From Euonymus europaeus (Eukaryota; Streptophyta; Magnoliopsida; Celastrales; Celastraceae): DNA of 64,000 nt. This document shows, in pieces, positions 12,925 through 28,311 of this stretch (its first letter is position 1; each line of letters begins with the position of its first letter). Below the pieces are notes generated by a model that saw nothing but the letters and a program-made list of their open reading frames with translations, searched no databases and was not told the origin of the DNA. A program made the position numbers and the translations under genes. The stretch is taken from the NCBI GenBank assembly GCA_963580455.1, contig OY756966.1, forward strand, positions 12,713,001 through 12,777,000, given 5' to 3'.

Positions 12925-15900
12925 GCTTATACATGTAAAATTTGAGATAAACGAACATTAAAAAGTGTAAAGCGAGCAATTTTGATTGTCCGAAGTTGCT
13001 CAACTCTCTCTATGGAGGGGCTTTTAACGGTTTTGTTCATTTTTCATAGAAAGTTGTTGTTTTGTCAGCGGAATAATCTAGGAAGCTTATACTCGTAAAA
13101 ATTGAGATGGAAGAACATTAAAAAGTGTACACCGAGCAACTTTGATGGTCCGAAGTTGCTCAACTCTCTCTGGATGAGCTTTTAACGGTTTTGTCCATTT
13201 GTCATAGAAAGTTGGTGTTTTGTCATGGGAATAATCTTGGAAGCTTATACTCATAAAATTTGACAAAGAATAACAATAAAAAGTGTACACCGAGCAACTT
13301 TGATGGTCAGAAGTTGCTCAACTCTCTCTATGGATGAGCTTTTAACGGTTTTTTCAATTTGTCATAGAAAGTTAGTGTTTTGGCATCGAAATAATATATG
13401 AAGCTTATATACTCGTAAAATTTGACATAGAAGAACATTAAAAAGTGTACACCAAGCAACTTTGATAGTCCAAAGTTTCTCAACTTCTCTATTGAGGAGG
13501 TTTTAACGGCTTTGTCTATTTATCATAGAAAGTTAGTGTTTTGTCATCGAAATAATTTAGGAAGCTCAAATACTCGTAAAATTTTACATAGAAGAACATT
13601 AAAAAGTGTACACCGAGCAGCTTCGATGGTCCGAGGTTGCTCAACTTTTATATAGAAGAGGATTTAACGTCTTTGTCCATTTGTCATAGAAATTTAGTGT
13701 TTTGTCAAGGAAATAATCTTGAAAGCTTATACTCATAAAATTTGACATAGAAGAACATTAAAAAGTGTACACCGAGCAGCTTTGATGGTCCGAAGTTGCT
13801 CAACTCTCACTATGGAGGAGCTTTTAACAGTTTTGTCCATTTGTCATAGAAAGTTGATGTTTTGTCATCGGAAAAATCTAGGAAGCTTATACTCGTAAAA
13901 TTTGAGATAAACGAACGTTAAAAAGTGTACACCGAGCAACTTTTATGGTCCGAAGTTGCTCAACTCTCTCTGGATGAGCTTTGAACAGTTTTGTCCATTT
14001 GTCATAGAAACTTGGTGTTTTGTCATGGGAATAATCTAGGAAGCTTACACTCGTAAAATTTGAGATAGTAGAACATTAAAAAGTGTACACCGAGCAACTT
14101 TGATGGTCCGAAGTTGCTCAACTCTCTCTATGTAGGAGCTTTTAACGGTTTTGTCCATTTGTCTTAGAAAGTTGGTGTTTAGTAATCGGAATAAACCAGG
14201 AAGCTTATACTCGTAAAATTAGCGATAGAATAACATTAAAAAGTGTACACCGAGCAACTTTGATGGTCCGAAGTTGCTCAACTCTATCTATGGAGGAGCT
14301 TTTAACGGTTTTGTCCATTTGTCATAGAAAGTTGGTGTTTAGTCATCGGAATAAACTAGGAAGCTTATACTCGTAAAACTCGAGATAGAATAACATTAAA
14401 AAGTGTACATTGAGCAACTTTGATGGTTCGAAGTTGCTCAACTCTCTCTTGATGAGCTTTTAACGGTTTTGTCCATTTGTCATAGAAAGTTGGTGTTCTG
14501 TCATAGAAATAATCTAGGAAGCTTACACTCGTAAAATTTGAGATAGTAGAATATTAAAAAGTGTACACCGAGCAACTTTGATGGTCCGAAGTTGCTCAAC
14601 TCTCTCTATGGAGGAGCTTTTAACGGTTTTGTCCATTTGTCATATAAAGTTGGTGTTTAGTCATCGTAATAAACTAGGAAGCTTATACTCGTAAAATTTT
14701 ACATAGAATAACAATAAAAAGTGTACACCGAGCAACGTTGATGGTTCGAAGTTGCTCAACTCTCTCTATGGAGGAGCTTTTAATGGTTTTGTCCATTTGT
14801 CATAGAAAGTTGTTGTTTTGTCATCGGAATAATCTAGGAAGCTTATACTCCTAAAATTTGAGATAGAAGAACATTAAAAAGTGTACACCGAGAAACTTTG
14901 ATGGTCCGAAGTTGCTCAACTTCTCTATAGAGGAGGTTTTAACGGCTTTGTCCATTTGTCATAGAAAGTTAGTGTTTTGTCATCGAAATAATCTAGGAAG
15001 CTTATATACTCGTGAAATTTGACATAGAAGAACAGTAAAAAGTGTACACCGAGCAACTTTGATGGTCCAAAGTTGCTCAATTTCTCTATAGAGGAGGTTT
15101 TAACGGCTTTGTCCATTTGTCATAGAAAGTTAGTGTTTTGTCAAGGAAATAATCTTGGAAGCTTGTACTCATAAAATTTGACATATAAGAACATTAAAAA
15201 GTGTACACCGAGCAACTTTGATGGTCTGAAGTTGGTCAACTCTCTCTGGAGGAGCATTTAACGGTTTTGTCCATCTGTCGTAGAAAGTTGGTGTTTTGTC
15301 ATGGGAATAATCTAGGAAACTTATACTCTTCAAATTTGACATAGAAGAACATTAAAAAGTGTACACCGAGCAACTTGGATTGTTCGAAGTTGCTCAACTT
15401 CTCTATAGAGGAGGTTTTAACGGTTTTGTCCATTTGTCATAGAAAGTTAGTGTTTTGTAATCGAAATAATTTAGGAAGCTTATATACTCGTAAAATTTGA
15501 GATAGAAGAAGATTAAAAAGTGTACACCGAGCAGCTTTGATGGTCCGAAGTTCCTCAACTTCTCTATAGAGGAGGTTTTAACGGCTTTGTCCATTTGTCA
15601 TAGAAAGTTAGTGTTTTGTCATCGAAATAATCTAGGAAGCTTATATACTCGTGAAATTTGACATAGAAGAACATTAAAACGTGTACACCGAGCAACTTTG
15701 ATGGCATGAAGTTGCTCAACTTCTCTATAGAGGAGGTTTTAACGGCTTTGTCCATTTGTCATAGAAAGTTAGTGTTTTGTCATCGAAATAATCTAGGAAG
15801 CTTATATACTCGTGAAATTTGACATAGAAGAACATTAAAACGTGTACACCGAGCAACTTTGATGGTCCGAAGTTGCTCAACTCTCTCTATGGATGAGCTT

Positions 15901-17722
15901 TTAACGGTTTTGTCAATTTGTCATAGAAAGTTAGTGTTTTGGCATCGAAATAATCTATGAAGCTTATATACTCGTAAAATTTGACATAGAAGAACATTAA
16001 AAACTGTACACCAAGCAACTTTAATGGTCCAAAGTTGCTCAACTTCTCTATTGAGGAGGTTTTAACGGCTTTGTCCATTTATCATAGAAAGTTAGTATTT
16101 TGTCATCGAAATAATCTAGGAAGCTTATATACTCGTAAAATTTTACATAGAAGAACATTAAAAAGTGTACACCGAGCAGCTTTGATGGTCCGAAGTTGCT
16201 CAACTTTTATATAGAAGAGGATTTAACGTCTTTGTCCATTTGTCATAGAAAGTTAGTGTTTTGTCAAGAAAATAATCTTGAAAGCTTATACTCATAAAAT
16301 TTGACATAGAAGAACATTAAAAAGTGTACACCGAGCAGCTTTGATGGTCCGAAGTTGCTCAACTCTCACTATGGAGGTGCTTTTAACAGTTTTGTCCATT
16401 TGTCATAGAAAGTTGATGTTTTGTCATCGGAATAATCTTGGAAGCTTATACTCATAAAATTCGAGATAAACGAATATTAAAAAGTGTACACCGAGCAACT
16501 TTTATGGTCCGAAGTTGCTCAAATCTCTCTGGATGAGCTTTTAACGGTTTTGTCCATTTGTCATAGAAAGTTGGTGTTTTGTCATGGGAATAATATTGGA
16601 AGCTTACACTCGTAAAATTTGAGATAGTAGAACATTAAAAAGTGTACACCGAGTAACTTTGATGGTCTGACGTTGCTCAACTCTCTCTATGTAGCAGCTT
16701 TTAATGATTTTGTCCATTTGTCATAGAAAGTTGGTGTTTAGTCATCGGAATAAACTAGGAAGCCTATACTCGTAAAATTTGTGATAGAATAACATTAAAA
16801 AGTGTACACCGAGCAACTTTGATGGTCCGAAGTTGCTCAACTCTCTCTATGGAGGAGCTTTTAACGGTTTTCTCCATTTGTCATAGAAAGTTGGTGTTTA
16901 GTCATCGGAATAAACTAGGAAGCTTATACTCGTAAAACTTGAGATAGAATAACATTAAAAAGTGTACACTGAGCAACTTTGATGGTCCGAAGTTGCTCAA
17001 CTCTCTCCGGATGAGCTTTTAACGGTTTTGTCTATTTGTCATAGAAAGTTGGTGTTCTGTCATAGGAATAATCTAGGAAGCTTACACTCGTAAAATTTGA
17101 GATAGTAGAATATTAAAAAGTGTACACCAAGCAACTTTGATGGTCCGAAGTTGCTCAACTCTCTCTATGGAGGAGCTTTTAACGGTTTTGTCCATTTCTC
17201 AAATAAAGTTGATGTTTAGTCATCGTAATAAACTAGGAAGCTTATACTCGTAAAATTTGACATAGAATAACAGTAAAAAGTGTACACCGAGCAACGTTGG
17301 TGGTCCGAAGTTGCTCAACTCTCTCTATGGAGGAGCTTTTAATGGTTTTGTCCATTTGTCATAGAAAGTATGTGTTTTGTCATGGGAATAATCTAGGAAG
17401 CTTACACTCGTAAAATTTGAGATAGTAGAATATTAAAAAGTGTACACCGAGCAACTTTGATGGTCCGAAGTTGCTCAACTCTCTCTATGGAGGAGCTTTT
17501 AACGGTTTTGTCCATTTGTCATAGAAAGTTGGTGTTTTGTCATCGGAATAAACTAGGAAGCTTATACTCGTAAAATTTGAGATAGAATAACATTAAAAAG
17601 TGTCCACCGAGCAACTTTGATGGTCTGAAGTTGCTCAAATCTTTCAGGATGAGCTTTTAACGGTTTTGTTCATTTGTCATAGAAAGTTGGTGTTTTGTCA
17701 TCGGAATAATCCAGGAAGCTTA
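12925..17722 (+). repeat. 30-monomer unit (4793 bp), copy 1
   Basis: Adjacent tandem duplication with the next entry. Corresponding points lie 4793 bp apart (13087/17880, 14925/19718, 15403/20196). From about 15560 the offset becomes 4954, because copy 2 gained one 161-bp A2 monomer. Copy 1 ends where TATACATGTAAAATTTGAGC restarts copy 2 at about 17722. Confidence 0.88.
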
Positions 17723-20700
17723 TACATGTAAAATTTGAGCTAAACGAACATTAAAAAGTGTAAAGCGAGCAATTTTGATTGTCCGAAGTTGCTCAACTCT
17801 CTCTATGGAGGGGCTTTTAACGGTTTTGTTCATTTTTCATAGAAAGTTGTTGTTTTGTCAGCGGAATAATCTAGGAAGCTTATACCCGTAAAAATTGAGA
17901 TAGAAGAACATTAAAAAGTGTACACCGAGCAACTTTGATGGTCCGAAGTTGCTCAACTCTCTCTGGATGAGCTTTTAACGGTTTTGTCCATTTGTCATAG
18001 AAAGTTGGTGTTTTGTCATGGGAATAATCTTGGAAGCTTATACTCATAAAATTTGACAAAGAATAACAATAAAAAGTGTACACCGAGCAACTTTGATGAT
18101 CAGAAGTTGCTCAACTCTCTCTATGGATGAGCTTTTAACGGTTTTTTCAATTTGTCATAGAAAGTTAGTGTTTTGGCATCGAAATAATATATGAAGCTTA
18201 TATACTCGTAAAATTTGACATAGAAGAACATTAAAAAGTGTACACCAAGCAACTTTGATGGTCCAAAGTTTCTCAACTTCTCTATTGAGGAGGTTTTAAC
18301 GGCTTTGTCTATTTATCATAGAAAGTTAGTGTTTTGTCATCGAAATAATTTAGGAAGCTCAAATACTCGTAAAATTTTACATAGAAGAACATTAAAAAGT
18401 GTACACCGAGCAGCTTTGATGGTCCGAGGTTGCTCAACTTTTATATAGAAGAGGATTTAACGTCTTTGTCCATTTTTCATAGAAATTTAGTGTTTTGTCA
18501 AGGAAATAATCTTGAAAGCTTATACTCATAAAATTTGACATAGAAGAACATTAAAAAGTGTACACCGAGCAGCTTTGATGGTCCGAAGTTGCTCAACTCT
18601 CACTTTGGAGGAGCTTTTAACAGTTTTGTCCATTTGTCATAGAAAGTTTATGTTTTGTCATCGGAAAAATCTAGGAAGCTTATACTCGTAAAATTTGAGA
18701 TAAACGAACATTAAAAAGTGTACACCGAGCAACTTTTATGGTCCGAAGTTGCTCAACTCTGTCTGGATGAGCTTTGAACTGTTTTGTCCATTTGTCATAG
18801 AAAGTTGGTGTTTTGTCATGGGAATAATCTAGGAAGCTTACACTCGTAAAATTTGAGATAGTAGAACTTTAAAAAGTGTACACCGAGCAACTTTGATGGT
18901 CCGAAGTTGCTCAACTTTCTCTATGTAGGAGCTTTTAACGGTTTTGTCCATTTGTCATAGAAAGTTGGTGTTTAGTCATCGGAATAAACCAGGAAGCTTA
19001 TACTCGTAAAATTAGCGATAGAATAACATTAAAAAGTGTACACCGAGCAACTTTGATGGTCCGAAGTTGCTCAACTCTCTCTATGGAGGAGCTTTTAACG
19101 GTTTTGTCCATTTGTCATAGAAAGTTGGTGTTTAGTCATCGGAATAAACTAGGAAGCTTATACTCGTAAAACTCGAGATAGAATAACATTAAAAAGTGTA
19201 CATTGAGCAACTTTGATGGTCCGAAGTTGCTCAACTCTCTCTTGATGAGCTTTTAACGGTTTTGTCCATTTGTCATAGAAAGTTGGTGTTCTGTCATAGA
19301 AATAGTCTAGGAAGCTTACACTCGTAAAATTTGAGATAGTAGAATATTAAAAAGTGTACACCGAGCAACTTTGATGGTCCGAAGTTGCTCAACTCTCTCT
19401 ATGGAGGAGCTTTTAACGGTTTTGTCCATTTGTCATATAAAATTGGTGTTTAGTCATCGTAATAAACTAGGAAGCTTATACTCGTAAAATTTTACATAGA
19501 ATAACAATAAAAAGTGTACACCGAGCAACGTTGATGGTTCGAAGTTGCTCAACTCTCTCTATGGAGGAGCTTTTAATGGTTTTGTCCATTTGTCATAGAA
19601 AGTTGTTGTTTTGTCATCGGAATAATCTAGGAAGCTTATACTCCTAAAATTTGAGATAGAAGAACATTAAAAAGTGTAGACCGAGAAACTTTGATGGTCC
19701 GAAGTTGCTCAACTTCTCTATAGAGGAGGTTTTAACGGCTTTGTCCATTTGCCATAGAAAGTTAGTGTTTTGTCATCGAAATAATCTAGGAAGCTTATAT
19801 ACTCGTGAAATTTGACATTGAAGAACAGTAAAAAGTGTACACCGAGCAACTTTGATGGTCCAAAGTTGCTCAACTTCTCTATAGAGGAGGTTTTAACGGC
19901 TTTGTCCATTTGTCATAGAAAGTTAGTGTTTTGTCAAGGAAATAATCTTGGAAGCTTGTACTCATAAAATTTGACATATAAGAACATTAAAAAGTGTACA
20001 CCGAGCAACTTTGACGGTCTGAAGTTGCTCAACTTTCTCTGGAGGAGCATTTAATGGTTTTGTCCATTTGTCATGGAAAGTTGGTGTTTTGTCATGGGAA
20101 TAATCTAGGAAACTTATACTCTTCAAATTTGACATAGAAGAACATTAAAAAGTGTACACCGAGCAACTTGGATTGTTCGAAGTTGCTCAACTTCTCTATA
20201 GAGGAGGTTTTAACGGTTTTGTCCATTTGTCATAGAAAGTTAGTGTTTTGTAATCGAAATAATTTAGGAAGCTTATATACTCGTAAAATTTGAGATAGAA
20301 GAAGATTAAAAAGTGTACACCGAGCAACTTTGATGGTCCGAAGTTCCTCAACTTCTCTATAGAGGAGGTTTTAACGGCTTTGTCCATTTGTCATAGAAAG
20401 TTAGTGTTTTGTCATCGAAATAATCTAGGAAGCTTATATACTCATAAAATTTGACATAGAAGAACATTAAAAAGTGTACACCGAGCAACTTTGATGGCCT
20501 GAAGTTGCTCAACTTCTCTATAGAGGAGGTTTTAACGGCTTTGTCCATTTGTCATAGAAAGTTAGTGTTTTGTCATCGAAATAATCTAGGAAGCTTATAT
20601 ACTCGTGAAATTTGACATAGAAGAACATTAAAACGTGTACACCGAGCAACTTTGATGGCCTGAAGTTGCTCAACTTCTCTATAGAGGAGGTTTTAACGGC

Positions 20701-22665
20701 TTTGTCCATTTATCATAGAAAGTTAGTGTTTTGTCATCGAAATAATCTAGGAAGCTTATATACTCGTGAAATTTGACATAGAAGAACATTAAAACGTGTA
20801 CACCGAGCAACTTTGATGGTCCGAAGTTGCTCAACTCTCTCTATGGATGAGCTTTTAACGGTTTTGTCAATTTGTCATAGAAAGTTAGTGTTTTGGCATC
20901 GAAATAATCTATGAAGCTTATATACTCGTAAAATTTGACATAGAAGAACATTAAAAAGTGTACACCAAGCAACTTTAATGGTCCAAAGTTGCTCAACTTC
21001 TCTATTGAGGAGGTTTTAACGGCTTTGTCCATTTATCATAGAAAGTTAGTATTTTGTCATCGAAATAATCTAGGAAGCTTATATACTCGTAAAATTTTAA
21101 ATAGAAGAACATTAAAAAGTGTACACCGAGCAGCTTTGATGGTCCGAAGTTGCTCAACTTTTATATAGAAGAGGATTTAACGTCTTTGTCCATTTGTCAT
21201 AGAAAGTTAGTGTTTTGTCAAGAAAATAATCTTGAAAGCTTATACTCATAAAATTTGACATAGAAGAACATTAAAAAGTGTACACCGAGCAGCTTTGATG
21301 GTCCGAAGTTGCTCAACTCTCACTATGGAGGTACTTTTAACAGTTTTGTCCATTTGTCATAGAAAGTTGATGTTTTGTCATCGGAATAATCTTGGAAGCT
21401 TATACTCATAAAATTCGAGATAAACGAATATTAAAAAGTGTACACCGAGCAACTTTTATGGTCCGAAGTTGCTCAAATCTCTCTGGATGAGCTTTTAACG
21501 GTTTTGTCCATTTGTCATAGAAAGTTGGTGTTTTGTCATGGGAATAATATTGGAAGCTTACACTCGTAAAATTTGAGATAGTAGAACATTAAAAAGTGTA
21601 CACCGAGTAACTTTGATGGTCCGACGTTGCTCAACTCTCTCTATGTAGCAGCTTTTAATGATTTTGTCCATTTGTCATAGAAAGTTGGTGTTTAGTCATC
21701 GGAATAAACTAGGAAGCCTATACTCGTAAAATTTGTGATAGAATAACATTAAAAAGTGTACACCGAGCAACTTTGATGGTCCGAAGTTGCTCAACTCTCT
21801 CTATGGAGGAGCTTTTAACGGTTTTGTCCATTTGTCATAGAAAGTTGGTGTTTAGTCATCGGAATAAACTAGGAAGCTTATACTCGTAAAACTTGAGATA
21901 GAATAACATTAAAAAGTGTACACCGAGCAACTTTGATGGTCCGAAGTTGCTCAACTCTCTCCGGATGAGCTTTTAACGGTTTTATCCATTTGTCATAGAA
22001 AGTTGGTGTTCTGTCATAGGAATAATCTAGGAAGCTTACACTCGTAAAATTTGAGATAGTAGAATATTAAAAAGTGTACACCGAGCAACTTTGATGGTCC
22101 GAAGCTGCTCAACTCTCTCTATGGAGGAGCTTTTAACGGTTTTGTCCATTTCTCAAATAAAGTTGATGTTTAGTTATCGTAATAAACTAGGAAGCTTATA
22201 CTCGTAAAATTTGACATAGAATAACAGTAAAAAGTGTACACCGAGCAACGTTGATGGTCCGAAGTTGCTCAACTCTCTCTATGGAGGAGCTTTTAATGGT
22301 TTTGTCCATTTGTCATAGAAAGTATGTGTTTTGTCATGGGAATAATCTAGGAAGCTTACACTCGTAAAATTTGAGATAGTAGAATATTAAAAAGTGTACA
22401 CCGAGCAACTTTGATGGTCCGAAGTTGCTCAACTCTCTCTATGGAGGAGCTTTTAACGGTTTTGTCCATTTGTCATAGAAAGTTGGTGTTTTGTCATCGG
22501 AATAAACTAGGAAGCTTATACTCGTAAAATTTGAGATAGAATAACATTAAAAAGTGTACACCGAGCAACTTTGATGGTCCGAAGTTGCTCAAATCTTTCA
22601 GGATGAGCTTTTAACGGTTTTGTTCATTTGTCATAGAAAGTTGGTGTTTTATCATGGGAATAATC
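17723..22665 (+). repeat. 30-monomer unit (4793 bp), copy 2 with one extra monomer
   Basis: Second tandem copy. It carries three consecutive A2-type monomers at 20357, 20518 and the next position, where copy 1 has one fewer (4954 minus 4793 is 161 bp, one monomer). The copies stay parallel to about 22650 (AAATCTTTCAGGATGAGC at 17638 and 22592), after which the array moves to another type. Confidence 0.88.
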
Positions 22666-25600
22666 CAGGAAGCTTACACTCGTAAAATTTAAGATAGTAG
22701 AACATTAAAAAGTGTACACTGACCAACTTTGATGGTCCGAAGTTGCTCATTTCTCTCTATGGATGAGCTTTTAACGGTTTTGTCCATTTGTCATAGAAAG
22801 TTAATGTTTTATCATCGAAATAATCTGTAAAGCTTATATACTCTTAAAATTTGACATAGAAGAACATTAAAAAGTGTACACCGAGCAGCTTTGATGGTCC
22901 GAAGTTGCTCAACTCCTCTATAGAGGAGGTTTTAACGGCCTTGTCCATTTGTCAATGAAAGTTGGTGTTTTGTCAAGGAAATAATCTTGAAAGCTTATAC
23001 TCATAAAATTTGACATAGAAGAAAATTAAATAGTGTACACCGAGCAACTTTGATGGTCCGAAGTTGCTCAACTCTCTCTATTGAGGAGCTTTTAACAGTT
23101 TTGTCCATTTGTCATAGAAAGTTGGTCTTTTTTCATCGGAATAATCTAGGAAGCTTATACTTGTAAAATTTGAGATAAACGAACGTTAAAAAGTATACAC
23201 CGAGCAATTTTGAAGGTCCGAAGTTGATCAACTCTCTCTATGGAGGAGCTTTTAACGGTTTTGTTCATTTTTCATAGAAAGTTGTTGTTTTGTCAGCGGA
23301 ATAATCAAGGAAGCTTATACTCGTAAAATATGAGATAGAAAAAAAATAAAAAGTGTACACCGAGCAACTTTGATGGTCCAAAGTTGCTCAACTTCTCTAT
23401 GGAGGAGGTTTTAACGGCTTTGTCCATTTGTCATAGAAAGTTTGTGTTTTGTCATCTAAATAATCTATGAAGCTTGTATACTCGTAAAATTTGACATAGA
23501 CGAACATTAAAAAGTGTACACCGAGCAACTTTGATGGTCCGAAGTTGCTCAACTCTCTCTATGGATGAGCTTTTAACGATTTTGTCAATTCGTCATAGAA
23601 AGTTAGTGTTTTGGCATCGAAATAATCTGTGAAGCTTATATACTCGTAAAATTTGACATAGAAGAACATTAAAAAGTGTACACCAAGAAACTTTGATGGT
23701 CCGAAGTTGCTGAACTTCTCTATAGAGGAGGTTCTAACGGCTTTGTCCATTTATCATAGAGAGTTAGTGTTTTGTCATAGAAATAATCTTGGCAGCTTAT
23801 ATACTCGTAAAATTTGACATAGAAGAACATTAAAAAGTGTACACCGAGCAACTTTGATGGTCCGAAGTTGCTCAACTCTCTCTATGGAGGAGCTTTTAAC
23901 AATTTTGTCCATTTGTCATAGAAAGTTGGTATTTTGTCATCGGAATAATCTAGGAAGCTTATACTCGTAAAATTTGAGATAGAATAACATTAAAAAGTGT
24001 ACACCGAGCAACTTTGATAATCCAAAGTTGCTCAACTCTCTCTGGAGGAGCTTTTAACGGTTTTGTCCATTTGTCATAGAAAGTTGGTGTTTTGTCATAG
24101 GAATAATCTAGGAAGCTTATACTCGTAAAATTTGAGATAGTAAAACAATAAAATGTGTACACCGAGCAACTTTGATGGTCCAAAGTTGCTCAACATCTCT
24201 ATAGAGGAGGTTTTAACGGCTTTTTCCATTTGTCATAGAAAGTTAGTGTTTTGTCAAGGAAATAATCTTGGAAGCTTATAGTCATAAAATTTGACATAAA
24301 ATAACAATAAAAAGTGTACACCAAGCAACTTTGATGGTCCGAAGTTGCTCAACTCTCTCTATGGAGGTGCTTTTAACGGTTTTGTCCATTTGTCATAGAA
24401 AGTTGGTGTTTTGTCATGGGAATAATCTAGGAAGCTTACACTCGTAAAATTTGAGATAGTAGAACAATAAAAAGTGTACACCGAGCAACTTTGATGGTCC
24501 GAAGTTGCTCAACTCTCTCTATGGATGAGCTTTTAACGATTTTGTCTATTTGTCATAGAAAGTTAGTGTTTTGTCATCGAAATAATCTGTGAAGCTTATA
24601 TACTCGTAAAATTTGACGTAGAAGAACATTAAAAAGTGTACAACCAGCAACTTTGATTGTCCGAAGTTGCTCAACTCTCTCTATGGAGAAGCTTTTAACG
24701 GTTTTTTTTCATTTGTCATATAAAGTTGTTGTTTTGTCATCGAAATAATCTAGGAAGCTTATACTCATAAAATTTGAGATAGAAGAACATTAAAAAGTGT
24801 ACACCGAGCAACTTTGATGGTCCGAAATTGCTCAACTCTCTCTATGGATGAGCTTTTAACGGTTTTTTCCATTTGTCATAGAAAGTTAGTGTTTTTTCAT
24901 CGAAATAATCTATGAAGCTTATATACTCGTAAAATTTGACATAGAAGAACATTAAAAAGTGTACACCGAGCAACTTTGATGGCCTGAAGTTGCTCAACTT
25001 CTCTATAGAAGAGGTTTTAACGGCTTTGTCCATTTGTCATAGAAAGTTAGTGTTTTGTCATCGAAATAATCTAGGAAGCTTATATACTCGTGAAATTTGA
25101 CATAGAAGAACATTAAAAAGTGTACACCGAGCAACTTTGATGGTCCAAAGTTGCTCAACTTCTCTATAGAGGAGGTTTTAACGGCTTTGTCCATTTGTCA
25201 TAGAAAGTTAGTGTTTTGTCAAGGAAATAATCTTGGAAGCTTGTACTCATAAAATTTGACATATAAGAACATTAAAAAGTGTACACCGAGCAACTTTGAT
25301 GGTCTGAAGTTGCTCAACTCTCTCTGGAGGAGCTTTTAACGGTTTTGTCCATTTGTCATAGAAAGTTGGTGTTTTGTCATGGGAATAATCTAGGAAGCAT
25401 ATATACTCGTAAAATTTGACATAGAAGAACATTAAAAAGTGTACACCGAGCAACTTTGATGGTCCGAAGTTCCTCAACTTCTCTATAGGGGAGGTTTTAA
25501 CAGCTTTGTCCATTTGTCATAGAAAGTTAGTGTTTTGTCATCGAAATAATCTAGGAAGCTTATATACTCGTAAAATTTGAGATAGAAGAACATTAAAAAG

Positions 25601-28311
25601 TGTACACCGAGCAACTTTGATGGTCCGAAGTTCCTCAACTTCTCTATAGAGGAGGTTTTAACGGCTTTGTCCATTTGTCATAGAAAGTTTGTGTTTTGTC
25701 ATCGAAATAATCTCGGAAGCTTATATACTCATAAAATTTGACATAGAAGAACATTAAAAAGTGTACACCGAGCAACTTTGATGGTCCAAAGTTGCTCAAC
25801 TTCTCTATAGAGGAGGTTTTAATGGCTTTGTCCATTTGTCATAGAAAGTTAGTGTTTTGTCACGGAAATAATCTTGGAAGCTTATACTCATAAAATTTGA
25901 CAAAGACTAACAATAAAAAGTGTACACCGAGCATCTTTGATGGTCAGAAGTTGCTCAACTCTCTCTATGGATGAGCTTTTAACGGTTTTGTCAATTTGTC
26001 ATAGAAAGTTAGTGTTTTGGCATCGAAATAATCTATGAAGCTTATATACTCGTAAAATTTGACATAGAAGGACATTAAAAAGTGTACACCTAGCAACTTT
26101 AATGGTCCAAAGTTGCTCAACTTCTCTATTGAGGAGGTTTTAACGGCTTTGTCCATTTATCATAGAAAGTTAGTATTTTGTCATCGAAATAATCTAGGAA
26201 GCTTATATACTCGTAAAATTTTACATAGAAGAACATTAAAAAGTGTACACCGAGCAGCTTTGATGGTCCGAAGTTGCTCAACTTTTATATAGAAGAGGAT
26301 TTAACGTCTTTGTCCATTTGTCATAGAAAGTTAGTGTTTTGTCAAGAAAATAATCTTGAAAGCATATACTCATAAAATTTGACATAGAAGAACATTAAAA
26401 AGTGTACACCGAGCAGCGTTGATGGTCCGAAGTTGCTCAACTCTCACTATGGAGGTGCTTTTAACAGTTTTGTCCATTTGTCATAGAAAGTTGATGTTTT
26501 GTCATCGGAATAATCTAGGAAGCTTATACTCATAAAATTCGAGATAAACGAACATTAAAAAGTGTACACCGAGCAACTTTTACGGTCCGAAGTTGCTCAA
26601 CTCTCTCTGGATGAGCTTTTAACGGTTTTGTCCATTTGTCATAGAAAGTTGGTGTTTTGTCATGGGAATAATATAGGAAGCTTACACTCGTAAAATTTGA
26701 GATAGTAGAACATTAAAAAGTGTACAACGAGCAACTTTGATGGTCCGAAGTTGCTCAACTCTCTCTATGTAGCAGCTTTTAATGGTTTTGTCCATTTGTC
26801 ATAGAAAGTTGGTATTTAGTCATCGGAATAAACTAGGAAGCCTATACTCGTAAAATTTTCGATAGAATAACATTAAAAAGTGTACACCGAGCAACTTTGA
26901 TCGTCCGAAGTTGCTCAACTCTCTCTATGGAGGAGCTTTTAACGGTTTTGTCCATTTGTCATAGAAAGTTGGTGTTTAGTCATCGGAATAAACTAGGAAG
27001 CTTATACTCGTAAAACTTGAGATAGAATAACATTAAAAAGTGTACACCGAGCAACTTTGATGGTCCGAAGTTGCTCAACTCTCTCCGGATGAGCTTTTAA
27101 CGGTTTTGTCCATTTGTCATAGAAAGTTGGTGTTCTGTCATAGGAATAATCTAGGAAGCTTACACTCGTAAAATTTGAGATAGTAGAATATTAAAAAGTG
27201 TACACCGAGCAACTTAGATGGTCCGAAGTTGCTCAACTCTCTCTATGTAGGAGCTTTTAACGGTTTTGTCCATTTGTCATATAAAGTTGGTGTTTAGTCA
27301 TCGTAATAAACTAGGAAGCTTATACTCGTAAAATTTGACATAGAATAACAATAAAAAGTGTACACCGAGCAACGTTGATGGTCCGAAGTTGCTCAACTCT
27401 CTCTATGGAGGAGCTTTTAATGGTTTTGTCCATTTGTCATAGAAAGTATGTGTTTTGTCATGGGAATAATCTAGGAAGCTTACACTCGTAAATTTTGAGA
27501 TAGTAGAATATTAAAAAGTGTACACCGAGCAACTTTGATGGTCCGAAGTTGCTCAACTCTCTCTATGGAGGAGCTTTTAACGGTTTTGTCCATTTGTCAT
27601 AGAAAGTTGGTGTTTTGTCATCGGAATAAACTAGGAAGCTTATACTCGTAAAATTTGAGATAAAATAACATTAAAAAGTGTACACCGAGCAACTTTGATG
27701 GTCCGAAGTTGCTCAAATCTTTCTGGATGAGCTTTTAACGGTTTTGTCCATTTCTCATAGTAAGTTGGTGTTTTGTCATGGGAATAATCTAGGAAGCTTA
27801 CACTCGTAAAATTTGAGATAGTAGAACATTAAAAAGTGTACACCGAGCAACTTTGATGGTCCGAAGTTGCTCAACTCTCTCTATGGAGGAGCTTTTAACG
27901 GTTTTGTCCATTTGTCATAGAAAGTTGGTGTTTTGTCATCGGAATAAACTAGGAAGCTTATACTCGTAAAATTTGAGATAGAATAACATTAAAAAGTGTA
28001 CACCGAGCAACTTTGATGGTCCGAAGTTGCTCAAATCTTTCTGGATGAGCTTTTAACGGTTTTGTCCATTTCTCATAGTAAGTTGGTGTTTTGTCATGGG
28101 AATAATCTAGGAAGCTTACACTCGTAAAATTTCAGATAGTAGAACATTAAAAAGTGTACACCGACCAACTTTGATGGTCCGAAGTTGCTCAACTCTCTCT
28201 ATGGATGAGCTTTTAACGGTTTTGTCAATTTGTCATAGAAAGTTAGTGTTTTGGCATCGATATAATCTGTGAAGCTTATATACTCGTAAAATTTGACATA
28301 GAAGAACATTA
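22666..28311 (+). repeat. 34-monomer unit (5442 bp), copy 1
   Basis: From about 22870 this is a tandem copy of 28312 onward. Points such as GTCAATGAAAGTTGG (22951 and 28393) and the frames at 23559 and 29001 lie exactly 5442 bp apart. The first 200 bp (22666-22870) are A1/A2 monomers resembling those at about 46290-46480. This copy holds the empty target site of the MITE at 23959-23961. Confidence 0.85.
23959..23961. other. Paralogous empty target site (TTA) of the MITE
   Basis: The uninterrupted sequence GGAAGCTTATACTCG here corresponds to the filled site in the next tandem copy. Upstream of it the copies are 5442 bp apart and downstream 6009 bp. The 567-bp difference is exactly the 564-bp element plus one 3-bp target duplication. 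Confidence 0.9.
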